A stretch of 37,586 nucleotides of DNA from Paenibacillus cremeus (GCF_007786445.1 NZ_VNJI01000046.1:1-37586), one strand, 5' to 3'; shown: positions 1 through 8,095, numbered from the stretch's first letter. Numbers and translations: made by a program. The notes: generated by a model from the letters alone, not told the origin.

Positions 1-671
1 ATTAAGAAGCCATTTTGAGAGGCTCTAAGTGGATAAACATTACCGGAATGACTGACCAAAACTTTCCGGAACGAGTGGCTAATACTTTCCGGAATGACTG
101 ACCAAAGTTTCCGGAATACGCAATCATCAAGCGAAACAGGGGAGATTTCCAAATATGGTACATGATTTTCATGTAACCATTGCAGCTTCTCTGGTTCCAT
201 TTCATGTGTGACCACGATCTCGAAAACAAAACCATATGTATAAGATTCATGTTTCATATAAACATCCACGATATATGGTCCAACTGATTTTTCTACATAG
301 ACTCCTGCTTTTTTATAAAAATTAGCTAAGGAATTAAGGGACAAGGGATATTGTTTAATATTTAAGCTGGTTAAAACCGAATTTAATTTTGGTTCTAGTA
401 ATTCCGTAGATACCTCAAATACAATGTCAACGTTTTGTTTTATGCAGTAGGCTAGATAGTGCTTAGCGTTAAAATGAAGGATCGTTTCTTCACTGGCTGT
501 GCAATTTGTACCTGGTGCATGAGCAAAATGATGCTGGCGTTCTTGTCCTTTTTTTGAAATGACCGGTTCATTACAGAATGGACAAATATAAGATTTTGAA
601 CGGTCTATTCTATCCCGGATATGTTTTTTGAATTTGTTATCTTCTAATGCAACCGCTAGTTTTATCGACAC
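1..671 (-). CDS. CoiA-like competence/nuclease family protein, partial (3' end outside window)
   Basis: Reading the minus strand from a GTG at 671, preceded by an AGAAGG Shine-Dalgarno about eight bases upstream, gives an open frame to the window edge (223 codons). The N-terminal part has a zinc-finger-like CPFC motif followed by KKGQERQHHFAHAPG, the Cys-x2-Cys plus H-H-F-A-H arrangement of CoiA-like proteins. Further on, GPYIVDVYM and FVFEIV fit the D and E of a PD-(D/E)XK nuclease core. CoiA proteins take part in DNA uptake and recombination; this copy could equally belong to a phage or plasmid relative. The far C-terminal part is encoded by a short imperfect DNA repeat (see findings), so the end may be abnormal. 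The family call is fairly sure; the role is not. Confidence 0.65.
   Translation of the reverse strand, partial: MSIKLAVALEDNKFKKHIRDRIDRSKSYICPFCNEPVISKKGQERQHHFAHAPGTNCTASEETILHFNAKHYLAYCIKQNVDIVFEVSTELLEPKLNSVLTSLNIKQYPLSLNSLANFYKKAGVYVEKSVGPYIVDVYMKHESYTYGFVFEIVVTHEMEPEKLQWLHENHVPYLEISPVSLDDCVFRKLWSVIPESISHSFRKVLVSHSGNVYPLRASQNGFL
43..117. repeat. Short tandem repeat, about 23-bp period, in the 3' part of the CoiA-like ORF
   Basis: The 18-base string beginning CCGGAATGACTGACC occurs at 43-60 and again at 89-106, and CCGGA recurs at 43, 66, 89 and 111. The 46-base spacing is not a multiple of three, so the two copies are read in different frames of the overlying ORF. Confidence 0.75.
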
Positions 672-974
672 AGAAATTCCCTTCTTCCATTACACTTAAC
701 TACGAGAATCATTATAGCAAAAAATGTAAAGGGTTGGAGTCAATTTGGATATCAATAAGATGTACAGAGATTAGAAAATCAAAGAATTCATTGGAAGGTC
801 ACGTTGTTATAAAGATGGCTCAGGAAGGTCGTTCGATACGAGAACTGCTTGGCAATGCAGAATAATTCTAACATTGCCTATGTGAAATAATTTGTTTCAC
901 GTCAATTGGATACTCAGTCTAAGAGCTGGGCAATTTAACAATGATTGAAACAAATCATTTCGGAGGCAGATATT

Positions 975-1217
975 ATGAGTAAAACACATGTGCGATTGTC
1001 GAAACTGGAAAAGGATGTTGCCGAACTTAAACAAAGGGTCTCAACGATAGAGGAAAGATCTATTGTAGATGATCTGACGAAGGAGAAATTTCCAGGGGCT
1101 AATAAGCCGCTCTACACTTATGAAGAGATTGCGGTTAAAAACAGTACATCTTCAGCTAGTGTTTCCCGCGTAGCCGAAAAACATGGTTTATCGCGGAGAG
1201 CATTAAAGACTGTGTAA
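975..1217 (+). CDS. Small coiled-coil protein with C-terminal HTH-like segment
   Basis: This is an 80-residue protein. The ATG at 975 is chosen over the in-frame ATG at 945 because GGAGG lies seven bases before it. Residues about 5-35 form a heptad-rich charged helix (LSKLEKDVAELKQRV), likely a coiled coil. Residues about 50-80 (YTYEEIAVKNSTSSASVSRVAEKHG in outline) look like a helix-turn-helix, with S-S-A-S-V-S-R at the expected recognition position. The family is not recognised. A small DNA-binding regulator is the simplest guess. It stands alone, with degraded ligase sequence downstream. Confidence 0.55.
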   Translation: MSKTHVRLSKLEKDVAELKQRVSTIEERSIVDDLTKEKFPGANKPLYTYEEIAVKNSTSSASVSRVAEKHGLSRRALKTV

Positions 1218-1258
1218 TATAATCTAATGAAGCCAACTACTATGTAGCTCTTTCCTTT

Positions 1259-1400
1259 TTATAACCGTATCGGCACCTGCAGTTCCGGGTACATTCTCGC
1301 GATATGCATCGCCTGCACCGCCTCACTCTCGACATACCGCGTACAGCCGAGCTCGAGCGCCTTCTTCCCTTTCCACCGCGCCGTGGTTTCCTTCGTCGGA
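1259..1400 (-). pseudogene. C-terminal fragment of an unrecognised protein
   Basis: The minus strand encodes about 45 residues ending in YPELQVPIRL and a TAA at 1259-1261. It contains ARWKGKKALELGCTRY and reads like a genuine protein C-terminus, with no start of its own. At about 1400 it abuts a ligase fragment in the opposite orientation, so it is a scrap left by rearrangement. The parent family is not recognised. Confidence 0.4.
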
Positions 1401-1515
1401 ATTTCTCCCGAAGATAAGCACTGGCTCTACCTGGATGCGCGCATTCAGTGCCAGGTGAAATTCCAGTGCTATACCAAGGGCGGACTGCTCCGGAGCCGAA
1501 TTTTGTGGAGATGGC
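1399..1515 (+). pseudogene. 3'-terminal fragment of a LigD-type ATP-dependent DNA ligase
   Basis: The plus strand encodes EDKHWLYLDARIQCQVKFQC followed by YTKGGLLRS. This is nearly identical, in DNA and protein, to the C-terminus of the complete ligase at 6308-7156 (EDKHWLYLDPRIQCQ). Only about 35 residues remain and the original end is lost (ILWRWQF replaces SFVEFIF). It is ligase debris in the inverted orientation relative to the neighbouring fragment. Confidence 0.8.
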
Positions 1516-1550
1516 AGTTTAGTGACAGATAGAAACATCTAATATATTGT

Positions 1551-1735
1551 GCTTATCCAGTTGCAAGATCGTTCCCGCCGGCAACCGCACGCCGGCAAAT
1601 TCCTGGAAATTCAGGGTGCAGTCGTTCTGCTGCCGGGTGTTGTGGAGAGAGACGTGCGGCATAGATTTATATGGAAGATGTTGTAAATCACCCAACACCT
1701 TCTATTCCCGCATGCCCTCAAACGGAACTTCTTAG
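1551..1735 (-). pseudogene. N-terminal-region fragment of the same LigD-type ligase
   Basis: The minus strand encodes TRQQNDCTLNFQEFAGVRLP followed by AGTIL, matching TRQQNDCTLNFPEFAGVGLP in the complete ligase at 6308-7156. Upstream, a diverged stretch (GDLQHLPYKS) still recalls GDYIHHLKYDG but has lost the catalytic lysine context. It faces the 3' fragment at 1399-1515 in the opposite direction, so the remnant was inverted or derives from two events. Confidence 0.75.
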
Positions 1736-1847
1736 CCTATATTATCTAATCATCTTAACGTCTATTTAATCAAGCATGTGAAATCCTGCGAATGAGCGAG
1801 CATTCGTGAGAAAAATCTTATTCTCTGAGAGCGCAATGACCCTTTCC

Positions 1848-3008
1848 CTATTTGCAATCCAGAGAAGAACTTATATCCCCTAACTTTCTCCAACCATTGC
1901 CACATCGAATTGCATCAATCGCACTTTGATATAGATAACCATCGTAAAAAGTAAGATATGGACGATGTCGCTCACCTTGTATATCCGCAACAAAATCACG
2001 AGCCAAAGCATTCCACATATTCTGTGCCCGGTTTCCAGAATCGGGCATTTCATCTAGAAGCCGCTGAGGAACTGGCAAAATCTTTGGTTCATTTTCTCCC
2101 GCACACAACTTGGATACGATGTATCCGTTAGTATAAAAACCGGTCAAAACTAATGTCCCAGAATCACCATAAAGAGTGATTTGAGGCGGATGAACAGAAA
2201 CGCCAACCCCGTCGTTTCCCAGAATATTAACAGCAATCTCAGCTCCACTAACAGAACTGAAACTGAGCAACGCTGTAAAAGCCCCGTCAGCATCACAATC
2301 TCGCCATTCAAGTTTTTCTGCTTCCTCTAGCGTTAGAGCTTTCTGTCTCCGAAAATCATGTATATCTTCCAGAACAACTGGAGCACGGTCCCGTAGTACA
2401 CGTGCCTCGCCTGCAACTCTTAACGGAACACCACCGGTAATACTCGCGAGAATCCCCAGAATGTGTGGCAAACCATTGTTAAGTAAGCCTCCACCAGTTT
2501 CCAATGTGTTCCACCAAGTCCAAGGTCTTAGATTGCTTCCACGAAATATCCGATAGGAGCAATCAATTTCTTGAATCTTACCAACTGAACCTGATAGCGC
2601 AAGTTCCGAAAACCACATTATACTCGGGTCATATCTCCAGGTAGCAGCATAAGCATGTTTGACACCCTCTTGTTGGACCAATTCCCACAGCTTCTTGGCT
2701 TCTTCTTCGTTAATAGCTAGCGGCTTGTCGCATAGAATATGGCACCCCAGTTTTGTCGCCTCCTCTACGACCTCCTGTCGAAGGCTTGCAGGGGTGGCTA
2801 TCGCCACTATATCTGGCTTAATAGATTTCAACGTTTGACGCCAATCAACCGATGCTTCCGGTATTCCAAGTCTTTGGGCGACTTCACGCACAACCTCCTC
2901 TTTTCTTGCACATATTGCCACAACATTAACACCACAGGACTGAAGTGCTCGTGTATGCCCCTCACCAGCCCACCCTGCACCAATGACAACTGCCTTCAAA
3001 TTATTCAT
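1848..3008 (-). CDS. Gfo/Idh/MocA family oxidoreductase
   Basis: This 386-residue NAD(P)-dependent dehydrogenase is of the glucose-fructose oxidoreductase/inositol dehydrogenase class. An N-terminal Rossmann fold starts with VVIGAGWAGEGHTRAL (residues 7-22), then the family signature CDKPLAI near residue 93 supplies the conserved lysine, and GGGLLNNGLPHILG near residue 172 carries the catalytic-site histidine region. The length is usual for the family. The ATG at 3008 has GGGGAGAAACC just upstream. No sugar-pathway partner gene is adjacent, so the substrate (probably a sugar, inositol or related polyol) cannot be assigned. It is a single-gene unit as far as seen. Confidence 0.88.
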   Translation of the reverse strand: MNNLKAVVIGAGWAGEGHTRALQSCGVNVVAICARKEEVVREVAQRLGIPEASVDWRQTLKSIKPDIVAIATPASLRQEVVEEATKLGCHILCDKPLAINEEEAKKLWELVQQEGVKHAYAATWRYDPSIMWFSELALSGSVGKIQEIDCSYRIFRGSNLRPWTWWNTLETGGGLLNNGLPHILGILASITGGVPLRVAGEARVLRDRAPVVLEDIHDFRRQKALTLEEAEKLEWRDCDADGAFTALLSFSSVSGAEIAVNILGNDGVGVSVHPPQITLYGDSGTLVLTGFYTNGYIVSKLCAGENEPKILPVPQRLLDEMPDSGNRAQNMWNALARDFVADIQGERHRPYLTFYDGYLYQSAIDAIRCGNGWRKLGDISSSLDCK

Positions 3009-3591
3009 GGTTTCTCCCCTTACTTATTAAACTTATCCCCGTATAAAAAATACTCCTAGCTATTCTAATAAATTCCATGTCCGTGATTGCATTTTCCTGC
3101 CCGATACTTCAATGAACACAAAAAGGAGCTGTCATTGAAGCAGCCCCAAGCTCTCGTATTCGTTAGTTGATTGTCCCAATAAAAAAACGGAGGGGCGGAT
3201 TTCTCCGCCACCATGTCGTTTCCTAATATTCCCACTAACATATTATTCAATCCACAGTCGTCTGCAACCCGTATATCGCCTAATTTGGCATTAAATCCCA
3301 CTAATACTTCTCCTTATTTCTTGTTCCTTCCCAAACTAACAGTTAACAACACTCCACATGAACCCTATACCGCACATAATGAAGCTCTTTGTAAATTCCG
3401 CTAAACTGCCAGTTAGCGTGGAAAAGCTGCCGGTTGTGATACTCGCGGCAGCTTCTTGTTGTTAGTTTGGTTTGATACTATCGTACCCGTTAGCGGAATG
3501 ATGTGAGCTTTTCTTTAATGGTATCACCAGACTGATATCGGCTCCATGTTTTGGTAATAATACGTGTATTAATCAATAAAGAGGGATTCTA
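3009..3591. other. Intergenic stretch with dispersed-repeat copies; weak minus-strand ORF only
   Basis: There is no convincing gene here. A GTG-started minus-strand ORF (3301-3065, 78 codons) has a good AAGGAG site, but it runs through a GGCGGA/TCCGCC hairpin with a T-run and then through a dispersed repeat, so it is probably not translated to its end. Copies of the dispersed CTGCC(C/A)GTTAG-type repeat lie at about 3085-3150 and 3401-3500, the second with a GCTGCCG...CGGCAGC stem (3428-3456). Confidence 0.55.
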
Positions 3592-4116
3592 ATGCACATT
3601 TTAATCCAAGTTTTATTAGCATTGATCGCAAGGCGATGGGGGGATTGGATACATTGGAGAAATTATTATCCGACCATCCTTTTCTTAATCATTGGTGACC
3701 TTCTGTACAATTTTGTCAATTATAATTATTCGTTATGGACTTTCCATCCAGACCGGATTGAAGACATTATTTATCGAAATCATACATTGATAACTTTGGG
3801 CATCTACTTAATTGGATACCCTTCATTGGTGTTACTCTATCTTGGTAACTATCCTGAAACCAAAAAAAACAAGCAATTCTTATATGTAACTGCATGGGTT
3901 TTATTATTTTCAATGATTGAAGCAATAAGTCATTTTTTGGTAAAGGGCATTACTTACTCTAATGGTTGGTCTTATTGGTGGTCTTTACTATTTTTTATTT
4001 TTGTCTTTATTATCTTACGTGTACATTATCTACGTCCATTATTAGCTTGGACTATCTCCATCGTAGTAATATTATTGTGGATTTGTTTTGGTGTGCCAGT
4101 TCAAACCATGAAATAA
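3592..4116 (+). CDS. CBO0543-family membrane protein
   Basis: This 174-residue integral membrane protein has about five hydrophobic helices. The start region RRWGDWIHWRNYYPTILFL and the following IIGDLLYNFVNYNYSLW match the conserved N-terminus of the CBO0543 family, small membrane proteins frequent in spore-forming Firmicutes and of unknown biochemical role. An aromatic, charged loop around HPDRIEDIIYRNH follows. The ATG at 3592 has AGAGGGATTCTA before it. It appears monocistronic, with a dispersed repeat on each side and a strong GGAGCTGC/GCAGCTCC hairpin about 75 bases downstream. Confidence 0.8.
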   Translation: MHILIQVLLALIARRWGDWIHWRNYYPTILFLIIGDLLYNFVNYNYSLWTFHPDRIEDIIYRNHTLITLGIYLIGYPSLVLLYLGNYPETKKNKQFLYVTAWVLLFSMIEAISHFLVKGITYSNGWSYWWSLLFFIFVFIILRVHYLRPLLAWTISIVVILLWICFGVPVQTMK

Positions 4117-4125
4117 TTGAACTCT

Positions 4126-4216
4126 TCTGCCCGTTAGTTCAATCATAACACAGACATATGTATCAAATATCTTATTTTGTGAAGATGTAAAAGGAGCTGC
4201 GCTAGCAGCTCCTTCG
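4126..4216. repeat. Dispersed repeat copy ending in a perfect hairpin
   Basis: It begins CTGCCCGTTAGTTCAATC, contains CTTATTTTGTGAAGATGT, and ends in a perfect 10-bp stem (AAGGAGCTGC 4191-4200, loop GCTA, GCAGCTCCTT 4205-4214). Related copies are at about 3085 and 5045. The hairpin could terminate the CBO0543 gene, although the T-tract is poor. Confidence 0.55.
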
Positions 4217-4338
4217 TCATTTGTATAGAGTCCCTTAGCGGCTGGTTTGGTGACCGCAGCTTTAAACGCAATTGAGATAAATAATTAGTCAAGTTGCAAA
4301 GTCTAAAGAGGTAAGGGGAGCTGATCTAAGTGGCTTAA

Positions 4339-4887
4339 TTATTCTTTTGGAATTCCTACAGGTGTAAAGTAAGGAGGAGTGGTTAACCATCCTTTTTCAA
4401 TCATCATGGATTTAAGGGTAGTTCCGTACTTTAGAACTGTTGTCATGAAGCCTAAAAACATAACTCCAACGTCCCCTCTAACCACCTGAGACATTGCCAT
4501 CCCAATGAAAGCAATATATCCAGCTGTCTTTACTGCAATAAAGTTGGCAATTTCCTTATCAGTAAAACGAACCCCTAGTGGCACTAACGCCTGATCTGAT
4601 TTAGGTTTTTCTGATGAAACATCTGGTAAAGGGATTCCTTCACTTATCAAGAACCCTTTTAGAGTCAAAATTGCGCTTTCCGTTTCATCTTTTGCGCTTA
4701 TAATTGCGTCAATTAGTTTAGCATCCGTGGTCATGTTCAAAAACACCCCATAAAAGGCAATTGCCTCTCCAAGAGCGGTGTAAAATGTCCATAAAGACAT
4801 AACCTCTCCAACATGCAATGGTTGTTTCGGTTCATCGTCTAACTGGGGCTTGAAATAACTTGCTATTGTTTCAATAATATTCGTCAT
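4339..4887 (-). CDS. DUF3231 family protein, single-domain form
   Basis: This 182-residue protein begins TNIIETIASYFKPQLDDEPK and continues LHVGEVMSLWTFYTALGEAI, the conserved opening of DUF3231 repeats, helical ferritin-like proteins common in Bacillus and Paenibacillus. Most relatives are about 330 residues with two such domains; this one has only one, ending in GWLTTPPYF. The ATG at 4887 has CTGGAGG eight bases upstream. Its function is unknown and stress or sporulation links in relatives are only suggestive. It appears monocistronic. Confidence 0.8.
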   Translation of the reverse strand: MTNIIETIASYFKPQLDDEPKQPLHVGEVMSLWTFYTALGEAIAFYGVFLNMTTDAKLIDAIISAKDETESAILTLKGFLISEGIPLPDVSSEKPKSDQALVPLGVRFTDKEIANFIAVKTAGYIAFIGMAMSQVVRGDVGVMFLGFMTTVLKYGTTLKSMMIEKGWLTTPPYFTPVGIPKE

Positions 4888-5324
4888 GCCATAGCCTCCA
4901 GATTTTTTTGACAGCCAATCATCTTCACATCCCTATGATAGATGACATGGTCCCCCATTTTATGGTTATCCAGCTTATATTTAGATTTCCATGAGCTACC
5001 GTTTATTATGTATTTTCTACTAAAAAAGACGCTGCTTTGCCGCATTAACCTGCCCGTTAGCCACCCTCCCCCTCTCGGGCACCTCAGCTGCCGATCCGGA
5101 CATATTTCCTTATTTTGTGAACATGTCCGACCCCTGTTTTCGATAGATCGGGTAGCAAATCGGAGAAATCCGGCGCAAAACGAAAAACGGCTCGGTCGCA
5201 AACCATGCGAACACGAGCCGTTTTTTGCAATTGTTCCACGGAGCCAAAATCGCCGCTCACGGCTGAATTTCGGTGATTTTCACGGCGCAAAAAAAACGAT
5301 TGCGCCGCGAAGGGCAACCGTTTT
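4888..5324. other. Intergenic stretch: dispersed repeat and two terminators
   Basis: No gene is supported. A copy of the dispersed repeat starts CCTGCCCGTTAGCC at about 5048 and includes a CGGACAT...ATGTCCG hairpin (5097-5128) enclosing CTTATTTTGTGAA, the same core as at 4170. Two T-tailed hairpins follow at 5185-5227 and 5287-5326. Confidence 0.5.
5185..5227. terminator. Bidirectional rho-independent terminator
   Basis: The stem AACGGCTCG / CGAGCCGTT is flanked by an A-run on one side and TTTTTT on the other, and can serve either strand. Confidence 0.7.
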
Positions 5325-5326
5325 TT
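5287..5326 (-). terminator. Terminator directly after the small membrane peptide ORF
   Basis: The stem AAAAAACG(G)TTGC / GCAA(T)CGTTTTTT begins at the stop codon (5325-5327) of the minus-strand peptide, giving a very compact transcription unit. Confidence 0.7.
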
Positions 5327-5438
5327 AAGGAGTCAAGAGGTGTCCGAGAAAAATAAGCAGGCTGATGGCTAATGCAGGAGCTATTATCGTTAAAGCCCAT
5401 ACTCCCAAGCCCAACAAGCATTCCTTTAGTACTTCCAT
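5325..5438 (-). CDS. Small single-pass membrane peptide (37 aa), possibly type I toxin-like
   Basis: Starting at the ATG at 5438, where GGGG lies nine bases upstream (an earlier in-frame ATG at 5447 is too close to it), the minus strand encodes MEVLKECLLGLGVWALTIIA followed by PALAISLLIFLGHLLTP. One hydrophobic helix spans most of the peptide. The stop is fused to a strong terminator. Short, hydrophobic, terminator-capped ORFs in Firmicutes include type I toxins, holin-like peptides and small membrane regulators; no homologue is recognised and no antisense RNA was proven. It may also be a chance ORF. Confidence 0.45.
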   Translation of the reverse strand: MEVLKECLLGLGVWALTIIAPALAISLLIFLGHLLTP

Positions 5439-5484
5439 GTTGTTCATCCCCGATAAACTTTGTGATCCTTAATTTTCCCAAAAG

Positions 5485-5603
5485 ACCTCAAATTATTAGA
5501 GCTGCATAAAAAACTGGATTACACCGACCGACAAAAGAAGCTCTTGCTGGACACTTGCAAACGGACTAACTTTACGACCGTTCGCACATTAAAAGCCTCA
5601 TAG
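5485..5603 (+). pseudogene. Start-less coding remnant upstream of the acetyltransferase terminator
   Basis: The plus strand reads LKLLELHKKLDYTDRQKKLL followed by LDTCKRTNFTTVRTLKAS and TAG at 5601-5603. It reads like a protein C-terminus, with amphipathic helices, but has no plausible start codon or ribosome binding site. The family is not recognised, and it may be chance. Confidence 0.25.
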
Positions 5604-5628
5604 AAAAAAGCAAGTCACAAGGACTTGC
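5603..5628 (-). terminator. Terminator of the GNAT gene
   Basis: On the minus strand, GCAAGTCC-TTGT-GACTTGC is followed by TTTTTTC, just after the acetyltransferase stop codon. Confidence 0.8.
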
Positions 5629-5629
5629 C

Positions 5630-6115
5630 TTAAGCTTTCAATACCATGCGGACTGTCTTTAGAACGTGCCCGTCAAAGTCATCATCAAACTCTTTGACAT
5701 ACTCAAATTTTTTTGCTTCGTAGAATCTTCTGCCAATTACATTATCCTTTTCAACATTGATATAAACTTCTTTTACACCTCGGGAATATTTAATCCCTTC
5801 TTGTAGCAGTGCCGAACCTATCCCTTGTCCTTGATATTCTGGGTAAAGATAAATAGCGGACAATTCCACCTTTCCATCTTCTTTTACAAATGAAAAATTG
5901 GCAAATCCAACTATTTCCCCGTTAAGCTCTGCAACGTAAACATGCGAACGTTCTAATCGTCTAAGCATCATTTCATCATTATAAGCAGATTTAAGAAAAT
6001 TTTCTTGAACCTCAATTGGAATTATGCCATTGTAGGTCGCATTCCAACTTGTTTTCGCCACATTTTGAACTTGTGGAATATCGTTTGCTCTCATCTCACG
6101 AACCAATAACTCCAT
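5630..6115 (-). CDS. GNAT family N-acetyltransferase
   Basis: This 161-residue protein has the GNAT fold. Strand beta-4 is VELSAIYLYPEYQGQGIGSA with the acetyl-CoA pyrophosphate-binding Q-G-Q-G-I-G-S-A loop (residues about 94-102), followed by INVEKDNVIGRRFYEAKKF, the usual N-x-x-G-x-x-F-Y element. The length is typical. The ATG at 6115 has GGAGGTTACTGT upstream. The substrate is unknown; relatives modify amines, peptides or drugs. It stands alone, with its own terminator. Confidence 0.9.
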   Translation of the reverse strand: MELLVREMRANDIPQVQNVAKTSWNATYNGIIPIEVQENFLKSAYNDEMMLRRLERSHVYVAELNGEIVGFANFSFVKEDGKVELSAIYLYPEYQGQGIGSALLQEGIKYSRGVKEVYINVEKDNVIGRRFYEAKKFEYVKEFDDDFDGHVLKTVRMVLKA

Positions 6116-6307
6116 ACAGTAACCTCCAATATATGGGATTTTTGTTGATTATAACGTGAAACATGTGGTTTGTCTTGACCGTTTTTAGTTCTCATAATCT
6201 CTATATGTGAATAAGCAACAAAATTTACGATAATAGCGTTAAACAAAGACACTCCTATTCCCCCTGATAAAATTTAAGAGTATACTCCCATTTCCGTCAT
6301 CCGTCCG

Positions 6308-7156
6308 TCACGCCGATTTGGGAAAGATGAACTCCACAAAACTCGGCGTCCGGAGCAGCCCGCCCTTGGTATAGCACTGGAATTTCACCTGGCACTGAAT
6401 GCGCGGATCCAGGTAAAGCCAGTGCTTATCCTCTGAGCGGATCAGCTGCTGAGCGACCTGGTAAAACGCCGCGCGTTCCTTTGGAGGGACCAGTTCGCAG
6501 ATGCCGGCATAGCTGCCGTCCGTGTTCTGAAGCAGCCATGCGAACTCGGATTTGCGAATCCCCGCAATCGAGACGACGGCGTACTGGTAGTTCTTCACTT
6601 TGATCCAGTCCGGCGACCGGTGGTCGAGCGTATACCGGCTGCCTTTCTTTTTGCTGACGATCCCTTCAAGCCCCAATCGCTTGACCGCCTCAAACAGCCC
6701 TTCGCCATCCTCGGCGCTTTGAACGGCGGACAGCAGCTCCGTTGGCTCCGCGAGCAGTTCCAGCAGCGCCGCTAGGCGCGTCTCGAGCGGCTCGTGCATG
6801 ATGCTCTTGCCGCCGAGCATCAGCAGGTCGAACGCGGCGAAATGGACCGGCTGACGGTGCTGTCCGCGCCGGGACTTCAGACGATTCATTACATCCTCGA
6901 ATATTGGCTTTCCGTCATCGCCAAGCGCGACCATCTCGCCATCCAAGATCGTTCCCGCCGGCAACCCCACGCCAGCAAACTCCGGGAAGTTCAGTGTGCA
7001 GTCGTTTTGCTGCCGGGTGTATAGCTTAGTTTTGCCACCGCTCCCCACGTGAAGCAGGCAGCGAAACCCGTCGTACTTGAGGTGATGGATATAGTCGCCT
7101 GCCGGCGGCGTGGCGGATTTATGTAAAAGCATCGGTTTTAATGGCGTAAAGAGCAC
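6308..7156 (-). CDS. Standalone ATP-dependent DNA ligase (LigD ligase-domain type)
   Basis: The protein is about 282 residues. Motif I is HLKYDGFRCLL with the AMP-accepting lysine, motif III is ILDGEMVAL, motif IIIa/IV is FAAFDLLML, the motif LEGIVSKKKGSRY follows, and motif V is PDWIKVKN. A C-terminal OB-fold region (RIQCQVKFQCYTKGGLLR) completes the ligase. There are no polymerase or phosphoesterase domains, so this is the short Bacillales form that acts with Ku in end joining, or a mobile-element repair ligase; no ku gene is in view. GGGGG lies eight bases before the GTG at 7156, preferred to the GTG at 7165. Two fragments of a near-identical gene lie at 1.4-1.7 kb. Confidence 0.88.
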   Translation of the reverse strand: MLFTPLKPMLLHKSATPPAGDYIHHLKYDGFRCLLHVGSGGKTKLYTRQQNDCTLNFPEFAGVGLPAGTILDGEMVALGDDGKPIFEDVMNRLKSRRGQHRQPVHFAAFDLLMLGGKSIMHEPLETRLAALLELLAEPTELLSAVQSAEDGEGLFEAVKRLGLEGIVSKKKGSRYTLDHRSPDWIKVKNYQYAVVSIAGIRKSEFAWLLQNTDGSYAGICELVPPKERAAFYQVAQQLIRSEDKHWLYLDPRIQCQVKFQCYTKGGLLRTPSFVEFIFPKSA

Positions 7157-7165
7157 GCAAATCAC

Positions 7166-7585
7166 CCCCAGAATATCGTAACACTGGGGGGCGCAGCCGA
7201 GAATAAGGAATCAATGGGATTTAAGGTGCATCCTTCCGGCTTGCTGGACTCTTCTTGCTTTGTGCAGTGGCTTGAGTTCTTTTGGTTCCGGTTGTATCGC
7301 CGTAGATCGATACGTCTATTGAAAAGAGCAACTACAAAAATGAAGTTAATTGAAGATCCAGACTTCGGTAGTGTCGGTTATATTCTGGTCGCGTCTTTAT
7401 CTTGTCATGGGTAATCTCGTTTGGGATTTGGAATATTTATGAAGATTGAAGAACGCTGGATACGAAGCGAATCGAAATCCTCTTAATTGTTACAAAACCT
7501 TTTTTCCATATAGAAAAAGAGAAAAACAGCTGCAACAGTTGAATGCTCTGTGACAGCTGTTTTTGATGTAGAACCAGGCTTTTGG
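7166..7585. other. Intergenic stretch, no gene recognised
   Basis: A 67-codon plus-strand ORF from about 7214 has no ribosome binding site and no recognisable content. The only clear element is a hairpin terminator at 7516-7566. Confidence 0.5.
7514..7567. terminator. Bidirectional terminator downstream of the Met/Gly-rich membrane gene
   Basis: AAAAACAGCTG and CAGCTGTTTTT form an 11-bp stem around a 21-base loop, with A- and T-runs at the two ends. Confidence 0.65.
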
Positions 7586-8095
7586 CTATTCAATATATAA
7601 AAATAAAAATCCCGCGATCGCGGTTCCTATAACAATGGTTACAAAGCTATCGTTTCCTAGCCGACCAATTATTTTTTTATTTCCTGATTCTTCGCGAATC
7701 AATTGGTTAAGAACCAAGACGATAAATAAAAATATGACATCTACAAACGCCACGATTGTAATAGGCTTTGTGATCATAGCGCCAAGCATGGTTCCCATCA
7801 TTCCACCCATGATCCCAGCTAGCATCCCATCCATCGAAGCCATAAGGCTTATCCATTTGCCTGTCCAATAGCCGACAAGCATTCCCAAAAGGATCGATAT
7901 GATTGTTGACGTAACCAAATCATTCATTAGTATTGCCAATATCGTTCCAGTCGTAAGACTTGTCATCATCCCTAGCGTCATGGCGATCATCATCCCTGCC
8001 ATGCAGGTCAACTTTCCCCGATGAAGATACGTTAATGTGATAATGTAGATTGTGAGCGCCAAAGTCCCACTCATACTTAAGCAATAAAATAACAT
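7586..8095 (-). CDS. Met/Gly-rich multi-pass membrane protein near the copper genes
   Basis: The protein is about 169 residues from the ATG at 8095, chosen because GGAGG lies six bases upstream; an ATG-less extension to 8119 is unlikely. It has five or so hydrophobic helices with unusual Met-Gly packing, such as MAGMMIAMTLGMM and GMLAGIMGGMMGTMLGAM. Methionine-rich transmembrane segments are common in copper-handling proteins, and ycnI/ycnJ lie directly upstream on the same strand, so a role in metal handling is a reasonable inference. No motif proves it and the family is not recognised. Confidence 0.7.
   Translation of the reverse strand: MLFYCLSMSGTLALTIYIITLTYLHRGKLTCMAGMMIAMTLGMMTSLTTGTILAILMNDLVTSTIISILLGMLVGYWTGKWISLMASMDGMLAGIMGGMMGTMLGAMITKPITIVAFVDVIFLFIVLVLNQLIREESGNKKIIGRLGNDSFVTIVIGTAIAGFLFLYIE

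Noticed and set aside
1323..1538. 71-codon minus-strand ORF
   Set aside because: It is the antisense of the ligase 3' fragment and has no start context.
3065..3301. GTG-started minus-strand ORF of 78 codons with a good ribosome binding site
   Set aside because: It crosses a hairpin with a T-run and then a dispersed repeat; the last third is repeat sequence, so a real full-length gene is unlikely.
7214..7414. 66-codon plus-strand ORF
   Set aside because: No ribosome binding site and no recognisable protein pattern.
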